Positions 49,852 through 59,358 of a stretch of DNA of 64,000 nucleotides are shown in pieces. The DNA lies in the NCBI RefSeq assembly GCF_002355595.1, contig NZ_AP017422.1:2728001-2792000 (forward strand). Reading direction: 5' to 3'. Under the pieces are notes generated by a model. It had not been told where the DNA came from. It worked only from the letters and a program-made list of their open reading frames with translations, and made no database searches. Origin of the DNA: Filimonas lacunae (GTDB taxonomy: Bacteria; Bacteroidota; Bacteroidia; Chitinophagales; Chitinophagaceae). The stretch's first letter is position 1; each line of letters begins with the position of its first letter. The position numbers and the translations under genes are program-made.

Positions 49852-52005
49852 ATGATGACGCCGCAACCTCAGCCCTCCAACGATAACACCGATGCGTTGA
49901 AACAAGCTGCCATACAACAAGGAGAACAACTGGCTATAAACGAAATAGAAAAGAAAGCAGGAGAGAAAGCGCAAAAAGCGGTAGATGCTGCACAAAAAGT
50001 ACAGCAGGCTGCTGGCATAGCGCAAACAGTGGCCAGCCAGCTGAAGAAGCCGGCAACCAGCCCCACCGGAACATCCAGCGTTCCGGCAGGTACGAATGCG
50101 CCACAACAAACAGCGGCTCCGGCTGATACAGATGCGGGTGCAGGTAATACGACTGCCGGCACCAGCGATAGCAGCACCCAGAAATCGGACGAGCTGCTGA
50201 TTGTATCTACTGTTGGACTGGAACTGACTATAGAGGGACATACTTTAAAAAACTACGAATCATTTACACTGCACCAAAGCACCAGCCAGCACCATCGCTT
50301 TGAGCTGGTAGTGGCGTACGATGCATTTGACAGCAAAGAGCAGCCTGTAGATGATCATTGGATGAAAATATCGCGCAAGCTGCCTGGTAAAGCCATTTTT
50401 GCAGGCTTCTATTATAAGGCCAAAGAAGGCGATAATAAGAAGCGTTACTTCTCTGGTGTTATTACCAACGTTAGTTTCCGCAGATCGAGCGAAGATGCAG
50501 GATTTATTGTAATTGCCGGGTATAGTCCTACCATTCTGATGGATGGTGCGCCGCACATACAAAGTTTTACAGGCAATAACCTGGTGAAGATAGCAGAAGA
50601 CATCGCTACCCAATCGGGTATTAAAGGTTTTCTGGTGGCTAAGCCTAAATATACCAGCAACCTGATATACAGCTGTCAGTATAACGAAACTCACTATAAT
50701 TATCTGAACAGGTTGGCGGTTAGCTGGGGCGAGTGGTTTTATTACTCTGGCGAGAAACTGTATTTTGGTAAACCGGAGTTGCCACCTGCTGTAAAACTGG
50801 TGTTTGGCCGGGACGTGCAGCAGATGGAAACCGTGATTAATACGGCACACGTACAGCCTTCTCATTATGGTTACAGCAGCACCAGTCACGAAGCTTTAAC
50901 CTCAGAAGCTTATGACGTAAAAGGATTGGATGATATAGGGGAGGTGGCATTCAAAGCCAGCCAGACCTTGTATAAAACTCCTGCTATGCAGGTGTCGCCT
51001 GTGCGCGCCAGCAACAGCACAGATGTAAAGGCTACGCAAAAAAGTCTGACTACTGCCTATGCTGCCGGATTGTTTACGGTAAAAGGCATCAGCACCAACC
51101 CATATTTGTTTCCGGGATGCCCGGTATCGCTGGAAGTGCGTGATGCTAAAAAGCAAAGCAATGAACATTTTGCTGATCTTATTATTACTGATCTGAAGCA
51201 AACCTTGTTACCTAACGGTGAATACCAGTGTGAGTTTATTGCCATACCTTCTTCATCGGAAAACCTGCCACATCCTGCTGTTATTGCGCCCACTGCAGAG
51301 CCACAACTGGCCACTGTTATCAGCAATAAGGATAAAGACGGGCAGGGGCGCGTAACTGTACAGTTTCACTGGCAGAAAGATCCTACCGACCTGATACGTG
51401 TAATGACGCCAGATGCGGGTAACAGCGATAAAGTAGGTGCTAACCGCGGCCTGGTAACCATTCCTGAAGTGGGCGACCAGGTAATGGTAGGCTTTATCCA
51501 TAGCAATCCCGATCGTCCTTTTGTGATGGGCAGCATGTTTCATGGTAAAGTGGGTACCGGCGGTGGAGATGGCAACAATATGAAAAGCCTTACCAGCAAA
51601 AGCGGTCATACCGTACAGCTGAACGATGCAGGCAGTATTATTATCCGGGATAAGTCTAATGCCAATCATATTGAAATCAACGGAGACAACACCATTACAG
51701 TTACTGCCGCCAAAACTATTGAGCTTACCAATGGCAAGTCCTCTATTAAGATAGATGATGAAACCATCACCATTGATGCCAAGAACATTGTGCTCACCGG
51801 TGATAAAATAACAGGCACCGGCGATACCTCCATTACCTTAAGCACCAAAGAAGCCGCTATTTCCGGTAAGGATAAAGTGGATGTTAATGGTAAAGAGGTA
51901 ACGATAAGCGCCAGCGCCAATGCTACCCTTAGCGGTAACGCTAAAACAGTGGTAACAGCTGTAGGACAAACCTGTATTGAAGGAGCTATTGTAAAATTGA
52001 ATTAA
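49852..52005 (+). CDS. vgrG: T6SS spike protein VgrG with N-terminal extension
   Basis: 717 residues. Residues about 1-115 are an unusual extension: an Ala/Lys/Gln-rich coiled-coil-like segment (EIEKKAGEKAQKAVDAAQKV) followed by a Thr/Pro/Ala/Ser-rich linker. Residues about 120-465 are the gp27-like part (LTIEGHTLKNYESFTLHQST, FSGVITNVSFR, FYYSGEKLYFGKP). Residues about 475-570 are the OB fold (VISNKDKDGQGRVTVQFHW, NRGLVTIPEVGDQVMVGFIH, NPDRPFVMGSMFHG). The rest is a repetitive beta-helix spike. It trimerises to form the tip of the T6SS. It is followed after 9 bp by the adaptor-like gene and then the effector, so it probably carries the RHS protein. Confidence 0.93.
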   Translation: MMTPQPQPSNDNTDALKQAAIQQGEQLAINEIEKKAGEKAQKAVDAAQKVQQAAGIAQTVASQLKKPATSPTGTSSVPAGTNAPQQTAAPADTDAGAGNTTAGTSDSSTQKSDELLIVSTVGLELTIEGHTLKNYESFTLHQSTSQHHRFELVVAYDAFDSKEQPVDDHWMKISRKLPGKAIFAGFYYKAKEGDNKKRYFSGVITNVSFRRSSEDAGFIVIAGYSPTILMDGAPHIQSFTGNNLVKIAEDIATQSGIKGFLVAKPKYTSNLIYSCQYNETHYNYLNRLAVSWGEWFYYSGEKLYFGKPELPPAVKLVFGRDVQQMETVINTAHVQPSHYGYSSTSHEALTSEAYDVKGLDDIGEVAFKASQTLYKTPAMQVSPVRASNSTDVKATQKSLTTAYAAGLFTVKGISTNPYLFPGCPVSLEVRDAKKQSNEHFADLIITDLKQTLLPNGEYQCEFIAIPSSSENLPHPAVIAPTAEPQLATVISNKDKDGQGRVTVQFHWQKDPTDLIRVMTPDAGNSDKVGANRGLVTIPEVGDQVMVGFIHSNPDRPFVMGSMFHGKVGTGGGDGNNMKSLTSKSGHTVQLNDAGSIIIRDKSNANHIEINGDNTITVTAAKTIELTNGKSSIKIDDETITIDAKNIVLTGDKITGTGDTSITLSTKEAAISGKDKVDVNGKEVTISASANATLSGNAKTVVTAVGQTCIEGAIVKLN

Positions 52006-52014
52006 ACGGTATAC

Positions 52015-53370
52015 GTGCAGCAATCGAATCCTATACAACAACGCATAGAGTGGCTTTCTGAGAAATGGACTAACCTGGTGGGCCAAACCAAAGCACCAGC
52101 TATAAGAATAGTGCATACCACGGATGAAGAAGATATGATAGATACCTTCTTCACCTATATGCATTCTTTGGATTCTTCTGTTGAAGATATCTCGTTCCAG
52201 TTTGATGATGTGTTTACCAACCGGGAAGAGTACAGCAAACTTTTGCTGCAATCTCTTACGGAAAATATTCGCATCTGGAATGAAAGCGAAAAAGAAAGCA
52301 ATGTACCGTTTGAGCCGATAGACTGGCAACCGGATTATAACAAAACCAATAAGCTGAACCCGGCCTGGTTGTTCATTGCCAATTTTAACGACCTGGTGCA
52401 AAAGCTGGAAGTAGAGCCGGAATATGCGGTGGTGTTGACTTTAACGCCTATGGCCATAGGTAATACTTCCCGTTTTACAGAGTGGGTGCAGAATGCAATA
52501 GATGCACGCCCGCACAAGCAGGTAAAAATACTGGTGGCGGATAATGCCGCTAAGCCTATGTTCGACCACATGGCTCATAATCCCCAGGTGATGGCCACGC
52601 TGGTGGCCGACCTGGACATGCCTAATGCCATGCAGCAGGTGGCAGCTATGGGTGATGCCAATGAACCTTCTACTCCTTACCGTGTGTCGTTTATTAAATT
52701 GATGCAGGCGATGACGGATAAAAACGACAAGCTGGTATATGAAGAAGGGAACAAATGCTTAGCCATTGCCAACGAAAACATTGAGAAAGACAGTTACTGG
52801 CTTACACAAAAGATCGTGATTTTCTGTGCCTGGAGTAATTATGAGCTGGGCAGAAGAGAATTTAAGAAAGCGATTGAATATGCCGACCAGGGCGTAGAAG
52901 CCGCCCGTTTGCTGTCTCCTTTGCTCCACGACGATTTGTTAGGCGGTAAATACCTGGCGCAAACTGTTATGCAGCGCGCCGCTGTGTATGTGGTATGGAA
53001 GCGCTGGGAAGAAGCATTGGCCGATTACAGCCTGGCAGCCCAACTGTATCACGATGGCAATGAATATATCCTGGGTACAGAAGCGTACCGTATGTGTGCC
53101 TATGTGGCGTTAAAGGATAGCAAAGGGGAGGAAGCTACTGCTTTCCTGGCAACAGGTATCCGCTTTGGCCAGTACATACCAGCTACACATATCCACGGCA
53201 CCACCTATGCCGCTTTATTTGAAATGATCTTAAGCAGACAGTTTGAAAAGCATATTTCTTTCCAGGAAATGGAAGACATCGCTCAACCTATATATGGTGA
53301 CGATTGGGTAGACAAAGTGCGCAACTGGAAAGAGATACCCGCTAACATACTGGAACCTGCCGATAGTTAA
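52015..53370 (+). CDS. TPR-containing T6SS adaptor/chaperone-like protein
   Basis: 451 residues starting with GTG (52015), 9 bp after the vgrG stop. The N-terminal half (about 1-220) is alpha/beta (AIRIVHTTDEEDMIDTFFTY, WLFIANFNDLV, VLTLTPMAIG, VKILVADNA). The C-terminal half (about 235-400) has TPR-like helix pairs (YWLTQKIVIFCAWSNYELGR, EFKKAIEYADQGVEAARL, WEEALADYSLAAQLYHDGNE). No membrane segment. Its place between VgrG and a PAAR-RHS effector is where effector-specific chaperones are found in other T6SS loci, so I infer that it loads or stabilises the effector. Confidence 0.7.
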   Translation: MQQSNPIQQRIEWLSEKWTNLVGQTKAPAIRIVHTTDEEDMIDTFFTYMHSLDSSVEDISFQFDDVFTNREEYSKLLLQSLTENIRIWNESEKESNVPFEPIDWQPDYNKTNKLNPAWLFIANFNDLVQKLEVEPEYAVVLTLTPMAIGNTSRFTEWVQNAIDARPHKQVKILVADNAAKPMFDHMAHNPQVMATLVADLDMPNAMQQVAAMGDANEPSTPYRVSFIKLMQAMTDKNDKLVYEEGNKCLAIANENIEKDSYWLTQKIVIFCAWSNYELGRREFKKAIEYADQGVEAARLLSPLLHDDLLGGKYLAQTVMQRAAVYVVWKRWEEALADYSLAAQLYHDGNEYILGTEAYRMCAYVALKDSKGEEATAFLATGIRFGQYIPATHIHGTTYAALFEMILSRQFEKHISFQEMEDIAQPIYGDDWVDKVRNWKEIPANILEPADS

Positions 53371-53390
53371 CATCGTAAAAAACACCTTTT

Positions 53391-53657
53391 ATGGCTAACG
53401 ATTTCTGGGATGATGTACGCGCTTACATGAAAGAGCATCCCCAGGTACTGGGACTGATATTTTGCACCGCAGGCATCATGATTATGTGGGGCGCCTGGAA
53501 AAACTGGGACTGGCTATATGCCCCCGATGGCGGCATGCGCGGCCTTGGTGGCATCAGTGCTTACCTGGGGCGTAGTGCAGCCCGCATAGCAGGTGTTGTT
53601 ATTGGTATTTCGCTGGTGGGCGCATCCATTGTGATGTTTTGCTCAGACAGGTTTTAA
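53391..53657 (+). CDS. Imm17-like two-helix membrane protein
   Basis: 88 residues with two membrane helices (about 20-37, VLGLIFCTAGIMIMWGAW, and about 65-84). Between them lies KNWDWLYAPDGG, then LGRSAARIAGVVIG. The N-W-D-W turn followed by x-G-R-x-x-A-R-I-x-x-x-x-x-G is the pattern of the Imm17 family of small two-helix immunity proteins. Cotranscribed with the adaptor (20 bp gap) and upstream of the effector (36 bp). It may protect against a membrane or periplasmic toxin, or act in effector delivery; a cytosolic ADP-ribosyltransferase would not need membrane immunity. Confidence 0.65.
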   Translation: MANDFWDDVRAYMKEHPQVLGLIFCTAGIMIMWGAWKNWDWLYAPDGGMRGLGGISAYLGRSAARIAGVVIGISLVGASIVMFCSDRF

Positions 53658-53693
53658 CGCCCACCACATTATTCATCCTTTCAACCGAAAAAC

Positions 53694-56600
53694 ATGAGCC
53701 ATCCTAAACTATCAGAACACGATAAAATAAAGAACGCCCAGGAAGGTGCAGGTAATCCTGGCGAAGAACAAACCGTTGCTCAAAAAGCCGACCAGGCGCT
53801 ACAGGAAAATTCAGTAGCCAAGTATACAGGCGTTGCAGATACATTCAGTGGCGTACACAGCACCCTCTCTTCCGGCCAGGATATTCTTACCAACGACAAA
53901 GCTTCTACAGGAGATAAGGCACTGGCGGTGGTAAACGTTGCCGGCAACCTGGCTATGCAGGCTATGGCCGCCAAACAGTTTGTCAACAACCTGGTCAATA
54001 AAATCACCGAAAGCGCGCTGATGCCCATTATGCAGGCCATGGCTGGCCCGTTAAAAGGTATCGCATCCTTGCCCATAGCCAAACAAATGGACCCGGTAAT
54101 GGGCATTGATGTGCATTTTGTAACTATACCACCCGCACCGGCGCCTATACCTATGCCACATCCTTATATAGGGATGATCTTTAATCCTAAAGATTGGGTG
54201 GCTATGATGTTGTTATCTGTGCTTCCTGTGCCTGATGAAGCGCCGGATGCAGCAGAAGACCCACACGGTGCTGCCGTTCAGGGGGCTAAATCACTGGCCT
54301 TCTCGGTGGTTAAAATGGCCATCAGCTCTATCGGTAACAGCACCGTGAAAATAGGGCCCGTTATTCCACGTGCAGTTGCGGGCACTATCACTAAAAACTT
54401 TCCACATATCCCCATGGGGGCGGGGTTTCACCCGGCCTTTATGTTTGCCCAGAAGAACCACGGCTATGTATTCCTGGGTAGTTTGTTTGTAACAGGTGAT
54501 GGCGAGCCACTGGCCTCCGGACCTTTTGTAAATAATGATTGCTGGGATATAGGCGCACCGGCATTGTTTCGCATTACTGAGCTGGAGCGCATGCCCCCTA
54601 TGTACAACTATGTGCCCAGCGGTTTTATTATGCCTATTCCCTGGACGCGGCCTATCCTGGTAAACCCGGTACCCACGCCTATTAATCCTTTAACGATAGG
54701 GGAAAGACTGTTTAAGTTTGGATTGGGTAAGTTGAAGGCGAGGAAGGGAGCGAAAGGGGGAAATAAGAATAAGCCGTGTAGTCGTTTATCGAAGGCGTTG
54801 CATAGGGCGAATGAGCGATTGTTTGGGAAGTTTCCGGGGATCATGAATAAGATTAAGGATGCGATTGGTACGCATGTGGGACACCCGATTGATGTGGCTG
54901 GGGGATTTTTATATACGGATAATAGTGACTTTAATTTGCCAGGCCCGATACCATTGGAGTGGAAAAGATCGTGGTATAGTCACAGTACTTACGAAGGGCC
55001 GCTGGGGCATGGCTGGCATCATAGCTACGATATAGCTTTGGCTGTGCATAAAGAGGAACGCATGGCTATTGTAAGGCTGGAGGATGGGCGGACTATTACG
55101 TTTGATAATATTCCATTGGAACCAACAGATAAGCCGCGGTATCATCGTGGCGAGAAGATGTTTTTACAATTGCATGAAGATGGGTTCTATTTTCTTAGAA
55201 CATCAGAAGGTTTGTTTTACAATTTTAGTGCAAGAGTATATGAAGAACGTAATAGTAGTCACATTCTAACTTCTGTAGCTAATAACAATGGATTTGCAAT
55301 ACGTTTAGCATATGACAGCAAGGGATGGCTACAGGCAATTACAGATAGTTCGGGACGTTTATTAACATTAGAGTATGATGTGAAAGGACGTGTTATTATA
55401 ATAAAGGCTCCTGACCCGGTAAAAGAGAATGAAGTATTTATAATTTCCAGTTACTCCTATAGCGAAGAAGGGGACTTGATTAGTCATGGAGACGCTTTGT
55501 TGCAAAACATGAAATATGAATATAGTAATCATCTCCTTGTTAAAGAATTGTGGCGAAATGGATTGCAGTGGTTCTTTAAATATGATGGTATTGCAACAGG
55601 AGCAAAATGTATTGAAACCTGGGGTACAGAAGGGCTGCTCCATTATAAGGTAAATTATATAGACAGTAATCATACTATTGCTATAAACAGTCTGGGCTAT
55701 GGTACCCGTTACTATCATCAGGGCGGCCTGGTGCATAAAATGGTGGATGCCAAAGGAGCAGAGTGGCACCGTCATTATAATGAGTTTGATGAGTTGGAAT
55801 GGAGTACAGATCCTTTGGGAAATCAAATAGGATATGTCCATGATATATGGGGCAATATCATAAGTGTGACAGAGTCCGATGGGCAATTTACACAGATGGA
55901 GTATTATACATCCGGATACCCTCATCATATTAGTGGTTATACGAATTCTCATGGTGGAAAGTCGCAGTGGTTTTATGATGACGCTGGCAATGTTGTAAAA
56001 TATATTACTGCTTTAAATGCAGAGGTAAGATACAGTTATAAAGATGGCTTGCTGGAAAGTATATATAATGAGAATGGTGTGCAACTAGAGCTTGATTATA
56101 ATAGTTGGGGGTTGGTTAAAAAAGCCATGAAGGCAAATGCGGCAGCTACCTTTTACGAATATGATAAACTGGGCCGTTGTACGCAAATTATAAATGCAGA
56201 AAAAGTGCGTCAGGTTAGTAGTTATGACCTATTAGGGCGCTTAACAAGTATGCTGGATTTTGATGATAATTTAATAACTGTTCAGTATGATGCTGTGGGG
56301 AATATATTATCATATAAAGACAATGTAAAAGAGGTGTCCTGTACTTATGGTGGATTATATAAACTTCTTTCTCGTACAGAAAATGGTAAAACTATTTGGT
56401 TTAATTATGACACGGAAGGTCAATTATGGAAAGTAGTTAATGAGCAAGGTCTGTCTTTTACTTTTTCCCTGGACGGTGTGGGGGATGTAACCGAAGAGAG
56501 GGATTTTGATGGAGCATTAAAGTCGTTTGAGAGAAATATTGCAGGATGGGTTACGCGTGTGAATAAACCAGCTATGCGATTTTCAGAATATGGTTATGAT

Positions 56601-58253
56601 GCGGCTGGCCGGGTTACACATATTGATCATTATGATAACAGTTATGAGCGCTTTGCATATGATAAAGGGCTTTTGAAAACAGCTACTAATGAAAACGCTG
56701 TTGTAGCTTTTGAATATGATGTAGCAGGCAATGTTGTAAAGGAATTATGTAATGGATTTGAAGTAAAAAGCCAGTACGATAAAAATGGGAAAAGAGTTAG
56801 GTTGACAAGCAGTTTGGGCGCTGCGGTTGACATTGATTATGATGCGTGGGGAAATGTTGTTGTTCATAAAGGAATGGGGTGGTATAGTGAAATTAAACGT
56901 GACATGAATGGATTCGATATAGAAACGAAACTACTGGGGAATGTTGTAAGCAGGAAGGCAAGGAGTAAAACAGGAAATATTGTGAGTCAGTGGGTGAGTG
57001 GAAACGGTACATCATCAATGTTGCGTCCTACCCTTTCCAGGCAGTACGATTGGGGATACGATAATCGATTAAGACAGGTTACTGATCAGCAAAGTGGTAT
57101 TACTTTGTACGATCATGATAAATGGGGGAATCTATGTAAAACAATTTTTAACGATGGTACTATACAATACAGGAATCCAGATGTAGCAGGAAACTTGTTT
57201 ACGACAAAGGAAAGAACCGATAGAAAGTACAATAAAGGGGGGCAGTTAGGAGAAAGTGATAAGGCCTTTTATTCCTATGATGGGGAGGGCTTTTTGACTA
57301 GCAAAAAATGTAAAAGTGGAGAGGAATGGAAGTATGAATGGAATGCTAGCGGCATGCTAAAAAGAGTTGTGCGGCCAGATGGAAAGTCTGTTCGCTATCA
57401 ATATGACGCTTTGGGAAGAAAATGTTTAAAAAAAGTTGGTAACGTCATTACCAAATGGGTTTGGGATATAAATAAGCCTTTGCACGAATGGAAAGAGTTT
57501 GATGCGAGAGAATTTAACCCAGACGCTTTAATTACGTGGATATTTGAAGAGGATAGTTTTTCGCCTGTAGCTAAAGTAGAGGGGGATAAAAAGTATTCGT
57601 TGATCAGCGACCATTTGGGAACGCCTATCCAAGGATATAACGATGCTGGCAACCTGGTATGGGAACGACAGTTAGATAGTTATGGAAGTGTGAAAACCAT
57701 CAAAGGAGATAGCGGATTTTGTAATTATTTATTTCAGGGGCAAAGTTTTGATAGCGATATTGGCTGGGCATATAATCGTTTCCGGTGGTATGCTCCTGAA
57801 GAGGGAATGTATGTCAGTGCTAAAGATCCTATAGGTTTAGAAGGTGGTTTGAAGCTGTATGGATATGTTTTTGATACTAATGGATGGGTAGATATTTTCG
57901 GTTTAGAATTAGTAACAGTTTATCATTATACAGATAAAGATGGCTATAATGGGATAAGAGGAACAGGAGTTATGATGGTAAAAGATCCTTCTAAGAGAGG
58001 TAAAGGGGCATATAAAAACACTCCGGGTATTTATATAACAAAAATGCCGCCTGAACTGTTGGCTAAAGAAGACTTGCATAGCTTTGGATTGATAAATAAA
58101 AAAACTGAGTTTTATGTCAAATTTGAGATAGATTCCTCTAAAATTGTACAACAAGACAAACAGGGAAGGAAACTGCTAATAAAGGAGGATGTTAAGTTGA
58201 AAGAGGCAAATGGAACAATTCAGCATAACCCTTATTCTAAATATAAATCCTAA
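53694..58253 (+). CDS. PAAR-like RHS effector with C-terminal HYD1-type ART toxin
   Basis: 1519 residues. Residues 1-130: helical delivery segment. Residues about 140-320: PAAR-like spike tip (FVTIPPAPAPIPMPHPYIGM, GSLFVTGDGEPLASGPFVNN, CWDIGAPALF). Residues about 395-480: DUF6531 (HVGHPIDVAGGFLYTDNSDF, LEWKRSWYSHSTYEGPLGHG). Residues about 480-1290: RHS/YD repeats forming the cage. Residues about 1295-1400: RHS core end (LISDHLGTPIQGYNDAGNLV, YAPEEGMYVSAKDPIGLEGG). Residues about 1405-1519: toxin with VYHYTDKDGYNGIRGTGVMM, then G-K-G-x-Y-x-N-x-P-G-I-Y-I-T. That H-Y-T/G-x-Y-x-T set fits HYD1-signature ADP-ribosyltransferases. From about 54,700 onward codon use shifts to A/T-rich, unlike the N-terminal part. 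Two immunity candidates follow. Confidence 0.88.
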   Translation: MSHPKLSEHDKIKNAQEGAGNPGEEQTVAQKADQALQENSVAKYTGVADTFSGVHSTLSSGQDILTNDKASTGDKALAVVNVAGNLAMQAMAAKQFVNNLVNKITESALMPIMQAMAGPLKGIASLPIAKQMDPVMGIDVHFVTIPPAPAPIPMPHPYIGMIFNPKDWVAMMLLSVLPVPDEAPDAAEDPHGAAVQGAKSLAFSVVKMAISSIGNSTVKIGPVIPRAVAGTITKNFPHIPMGAGFHPAFMFAQKNHGYVFLGSLFVTGDGEPLASGPFVNNDCWDIGAPALFRITELERMPPMYNYVPSGFIMPIPWTRPILVNPVPTPINPLTIGERLFKFGLGKLKARKGAKGGNKNKPCSRLSKALHRANERLFGKFPGIMNKIKDAIGTHVGHPIDVAGGFLYTDNSDFNLPGPIPLEWKRSWYSHSTYEGPLGHGWHHSYDIALAVHKEERMAIVRLEDGRTITFDNIPLEPTDKPRYHRGEKMFLQLHEDGFYFLRTSEGLFYNFSARVYEERNSSHILTSVANNNGFAIRLAYDSKGWLQAITDSSGRLLTLEYDVKGRVIIIKAPDPVKENEVFIISSYSYSEEGDLISHGDALLQNMKYEYSNHLLVKELWRNGLQWFFKYDGIATGAKCIETWGTEGLLHYKVNYIDSNHTIAINSLGYGTRYYHQGGLVHKMVDAKGAEWHRHYNEFDELEWSTDPLGNQIGYVHDIWGNIISVTESDGQFTQMEYYTSGYPHHISGYTNSHGGKSQWFYDDAGNVVKYITALNAEVRYSYKDGLLESIYNENGVQLELDYNSWGLVKKAMKANAAATFYEYDKLGRCTQIINAEKVRQVSSYDLLGRLTSMLDFDDNLITVQYDAVGNILSYKDNVKEVSCTYGGLYKLLSRTENGKTIWFNYDTEGQLWKVVNEQGLSFTFSLDGVGDVTEERDFDGALKSFERNIAGWVTRVNKPAMRFSEYGYDAAGRVTHIDHYDNSYERFAYDKGLLKTATNENAVVAFEYDVAGNVVKELCNGFEVKSQYDKNGKRVRLTSSLGAAVDIDYDAWGNVVVHKGMGWYSEIKRDMNGFDIETKLLGNVVSRKARSKTGNIVSQWVSGNGTSSMLRPTLSRQYDWGYDNRLRQVTDQQSGITLYDHDKWGNLCKTIFNDGTIQYRNPDVAGNLFTTKERTDRKYNKGGQLGESDKAFYSYDGEGFLTSKKCKSGEEWKYEWNASGMLKRVVRPDGKSVRYQYDALGRKCLKKVGNVITKWVWDINKPLHEWKEFDAREFNPDALITWIFEEDSFSPVAKVEGDKKYSLISDHLGTPIQGYNDAGNLVWERQLDSYGSVKTIKGDSGFCNYLFQGQSFDSDIGWAYNRFRWYAPEEGMYVSAKDPIGLEGGLKLYGYVFDTNGWVDIFGLELVTVYHYTDKDGYNGIRGTGVMMVKDPSKRGKGAYKNTPGIYITKMPPELLAKEDLHSFGLINKKTEFYVKFEIDSSKIVQQDKQGRKLLIKEDVKLKEANGTIQHNPYSKYKS

Positions 58254-58257
58254 GTGA

Positions 58258-58701
58258 ATGGCTAATAGTGTAGATTATAAGTTTTACTCCAACATAAGTA
58301 ATACCGTAATAGCTGAAAGATTTAATCAGTTTGTTAAAGATATGGGGTATCAAATTGAGTTAAGTAATGCAGATAAAAGTGAGGAAGAGTCTCTGTTTCG
58401 TTTTTATTATAAAAATGAGGAGATGCTTAGTTATCACGAGGAGAATGGTTATAATACAGATCTTAATGGAGAAGGTTGTTTTTCTTTGTCATCTGAAGCT
58501 GAAACATTAAACGAAGAGTTTATTGTTGCCGATACATTAGATATAGAAACCGGCTTTTCTCAAAGCGTTAAGTTTGTATTTGGAAAATCATACTCTTACT
58601 TGTTATCGGTTCCTGATATTATTGAGGAAGACCCGTTTTCAAAGAAAATATTTGATGGGTTATACCAGATAATACAAAAGGAAGCAGGGGTATCATCGTA
58701 A
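58258..58701 (+). CDS. candidate immunity protein to the RHS toxin, copy 1
   Basis: 147 residues, starting 4 bp after the effector stop. Cytosolic, acidic, A/T-rich gene. Related to the next protein: both open with YxF(Y/F)S, then an amphipathic helix (VIAERFNQFVKDMGYQIELS versus VLQALNEYLISLDYKCKMS), then FxYYKxE and an N-G-(Y/F) followed by GE-x-CF. Position right behind a toxin-bearing C terminus is where cognate immunity genes lie; a known family was not recognised. Function inferred from context only. Confidence 0.65.
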   Translation: MANSVDYKFYSNISNTVIAERFNQFVKDMGYQIELSNADKSEEESLFRFYYKNEEMLSYHEENGYNTDLNGEGCFSLSSEAETLNEEFIVADTLDIETGFSQSVKFVFGKSYSYLLSVPDIIEEDPFSKKIFDGLYQIIQKEAGVSS

Positions 58702-58721
58702 AATAAGTAAATCAAAGAAGT

Positions 58722-59213
58722 ATGTATGCTGACGGCGTTTCCTATTCTTTTTTTTCTGGCAGAAGAAATGAACAGGTATTGCAGGCATTGAATGAATACC
58801 TGATTTCTCTTGATTATAAATGCAAAATGTCCAAATCCAATCAGAATATTGAGGAGTATCTGGCTTTTGTGTATTATAAAACAGAGAAAGCATACAGCGA
58901 TTTTCAGAGAAATGGTTTTACCGGTGAGGAATGTTTTGAGGTATATTCCGGAAAAAGTAAATTGGAGGGGATTTATAGAGGCGGAAAAGTAGATACTCCA
59001 GACGATGGTCTTATTCCTTATTCAGAAATGGTGTTTGCCGAAGCTTACTTTTATGTATTAACTTTTTCAGTGTCTATTGAAGACAATACTTTGTTCAGGA
59101 GTATTTACAATCATTTATTGCTGGCTTTAAAAGGGAAGGCGCTTTTTGAAAAGGAAGTTCAAAAACGAACAGGCTGGTATAAAAATAACAGGCAGGATGA
59201 GGTTAGTCCTTGA
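58722..59213 (+). CDS. candidate immunity protein, copy 2 (diverged paralogue)
   Basis: 163 residues, 20 bp behind copy 1, with the same order of motifs (YSFFSG, VLQALNEYLISLDYKCKMS, FVYYKTEKAYSDFQRNGF, GEECFEVYSG) but a longer C terminus (KEVQKRTGWYKNNRQDE). Divergence between two adjacent immunity-like genes suggests that one may be an orphan immunity to a toxin tip previously carried by this RHS gene. A/T-rich like copy 1. Confidence 0.62.
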   Translation: MYADGVSYSFFSGRRNEQVLQALNEYLISLDYKCKMSKSNQNIEEYLAFVYYKTEKAYSDFQRNGFTGEECFEVYSGKSKLEGIYRGGKVDTPDDGLIPYSEMVFAEAYFYVLTFSVSIEDNTLFRSIYNHLLLALKGKALFEKEVQKRTGWYKNNRQDEVSP

Positions 59214-59317
59214 TAAGGCCGGGGATAGGATAAATCATTAATTGGTTGGATGATGATGGAAGAGCTTCTGTGGTGGATGATTATATTAATGAGATACGAA
59301 TGTTATAAATTATTCAT

Positions 59318-59349
59318 TGCATAAAAGTCCGATAAAGGGCTTTTATGCA
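59318..59349. terminator. hairpin at the end of the T6SS island
   Basis: TGCATAAAAGTCC (59318-59330) pairs with GGGCTTTTATGCA (59337-59349), with one G-U pair and 6-nt loop. No T tract follows on either strand, so termination efficiency is uncertain. It lies between convergent genes. Confidence 0.5.
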
Positions 59350-59358
59350 CCCTGAAAA

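Noticed and set aside
49852-59213. A complete T6SS gene cluster
   Set aside because: Only tube, spike, adaptor-like, effector and immunity genes are present; sheath, baseplate, membrane-complex and ClpV-type genes are absent from the window, so this is an effector island.
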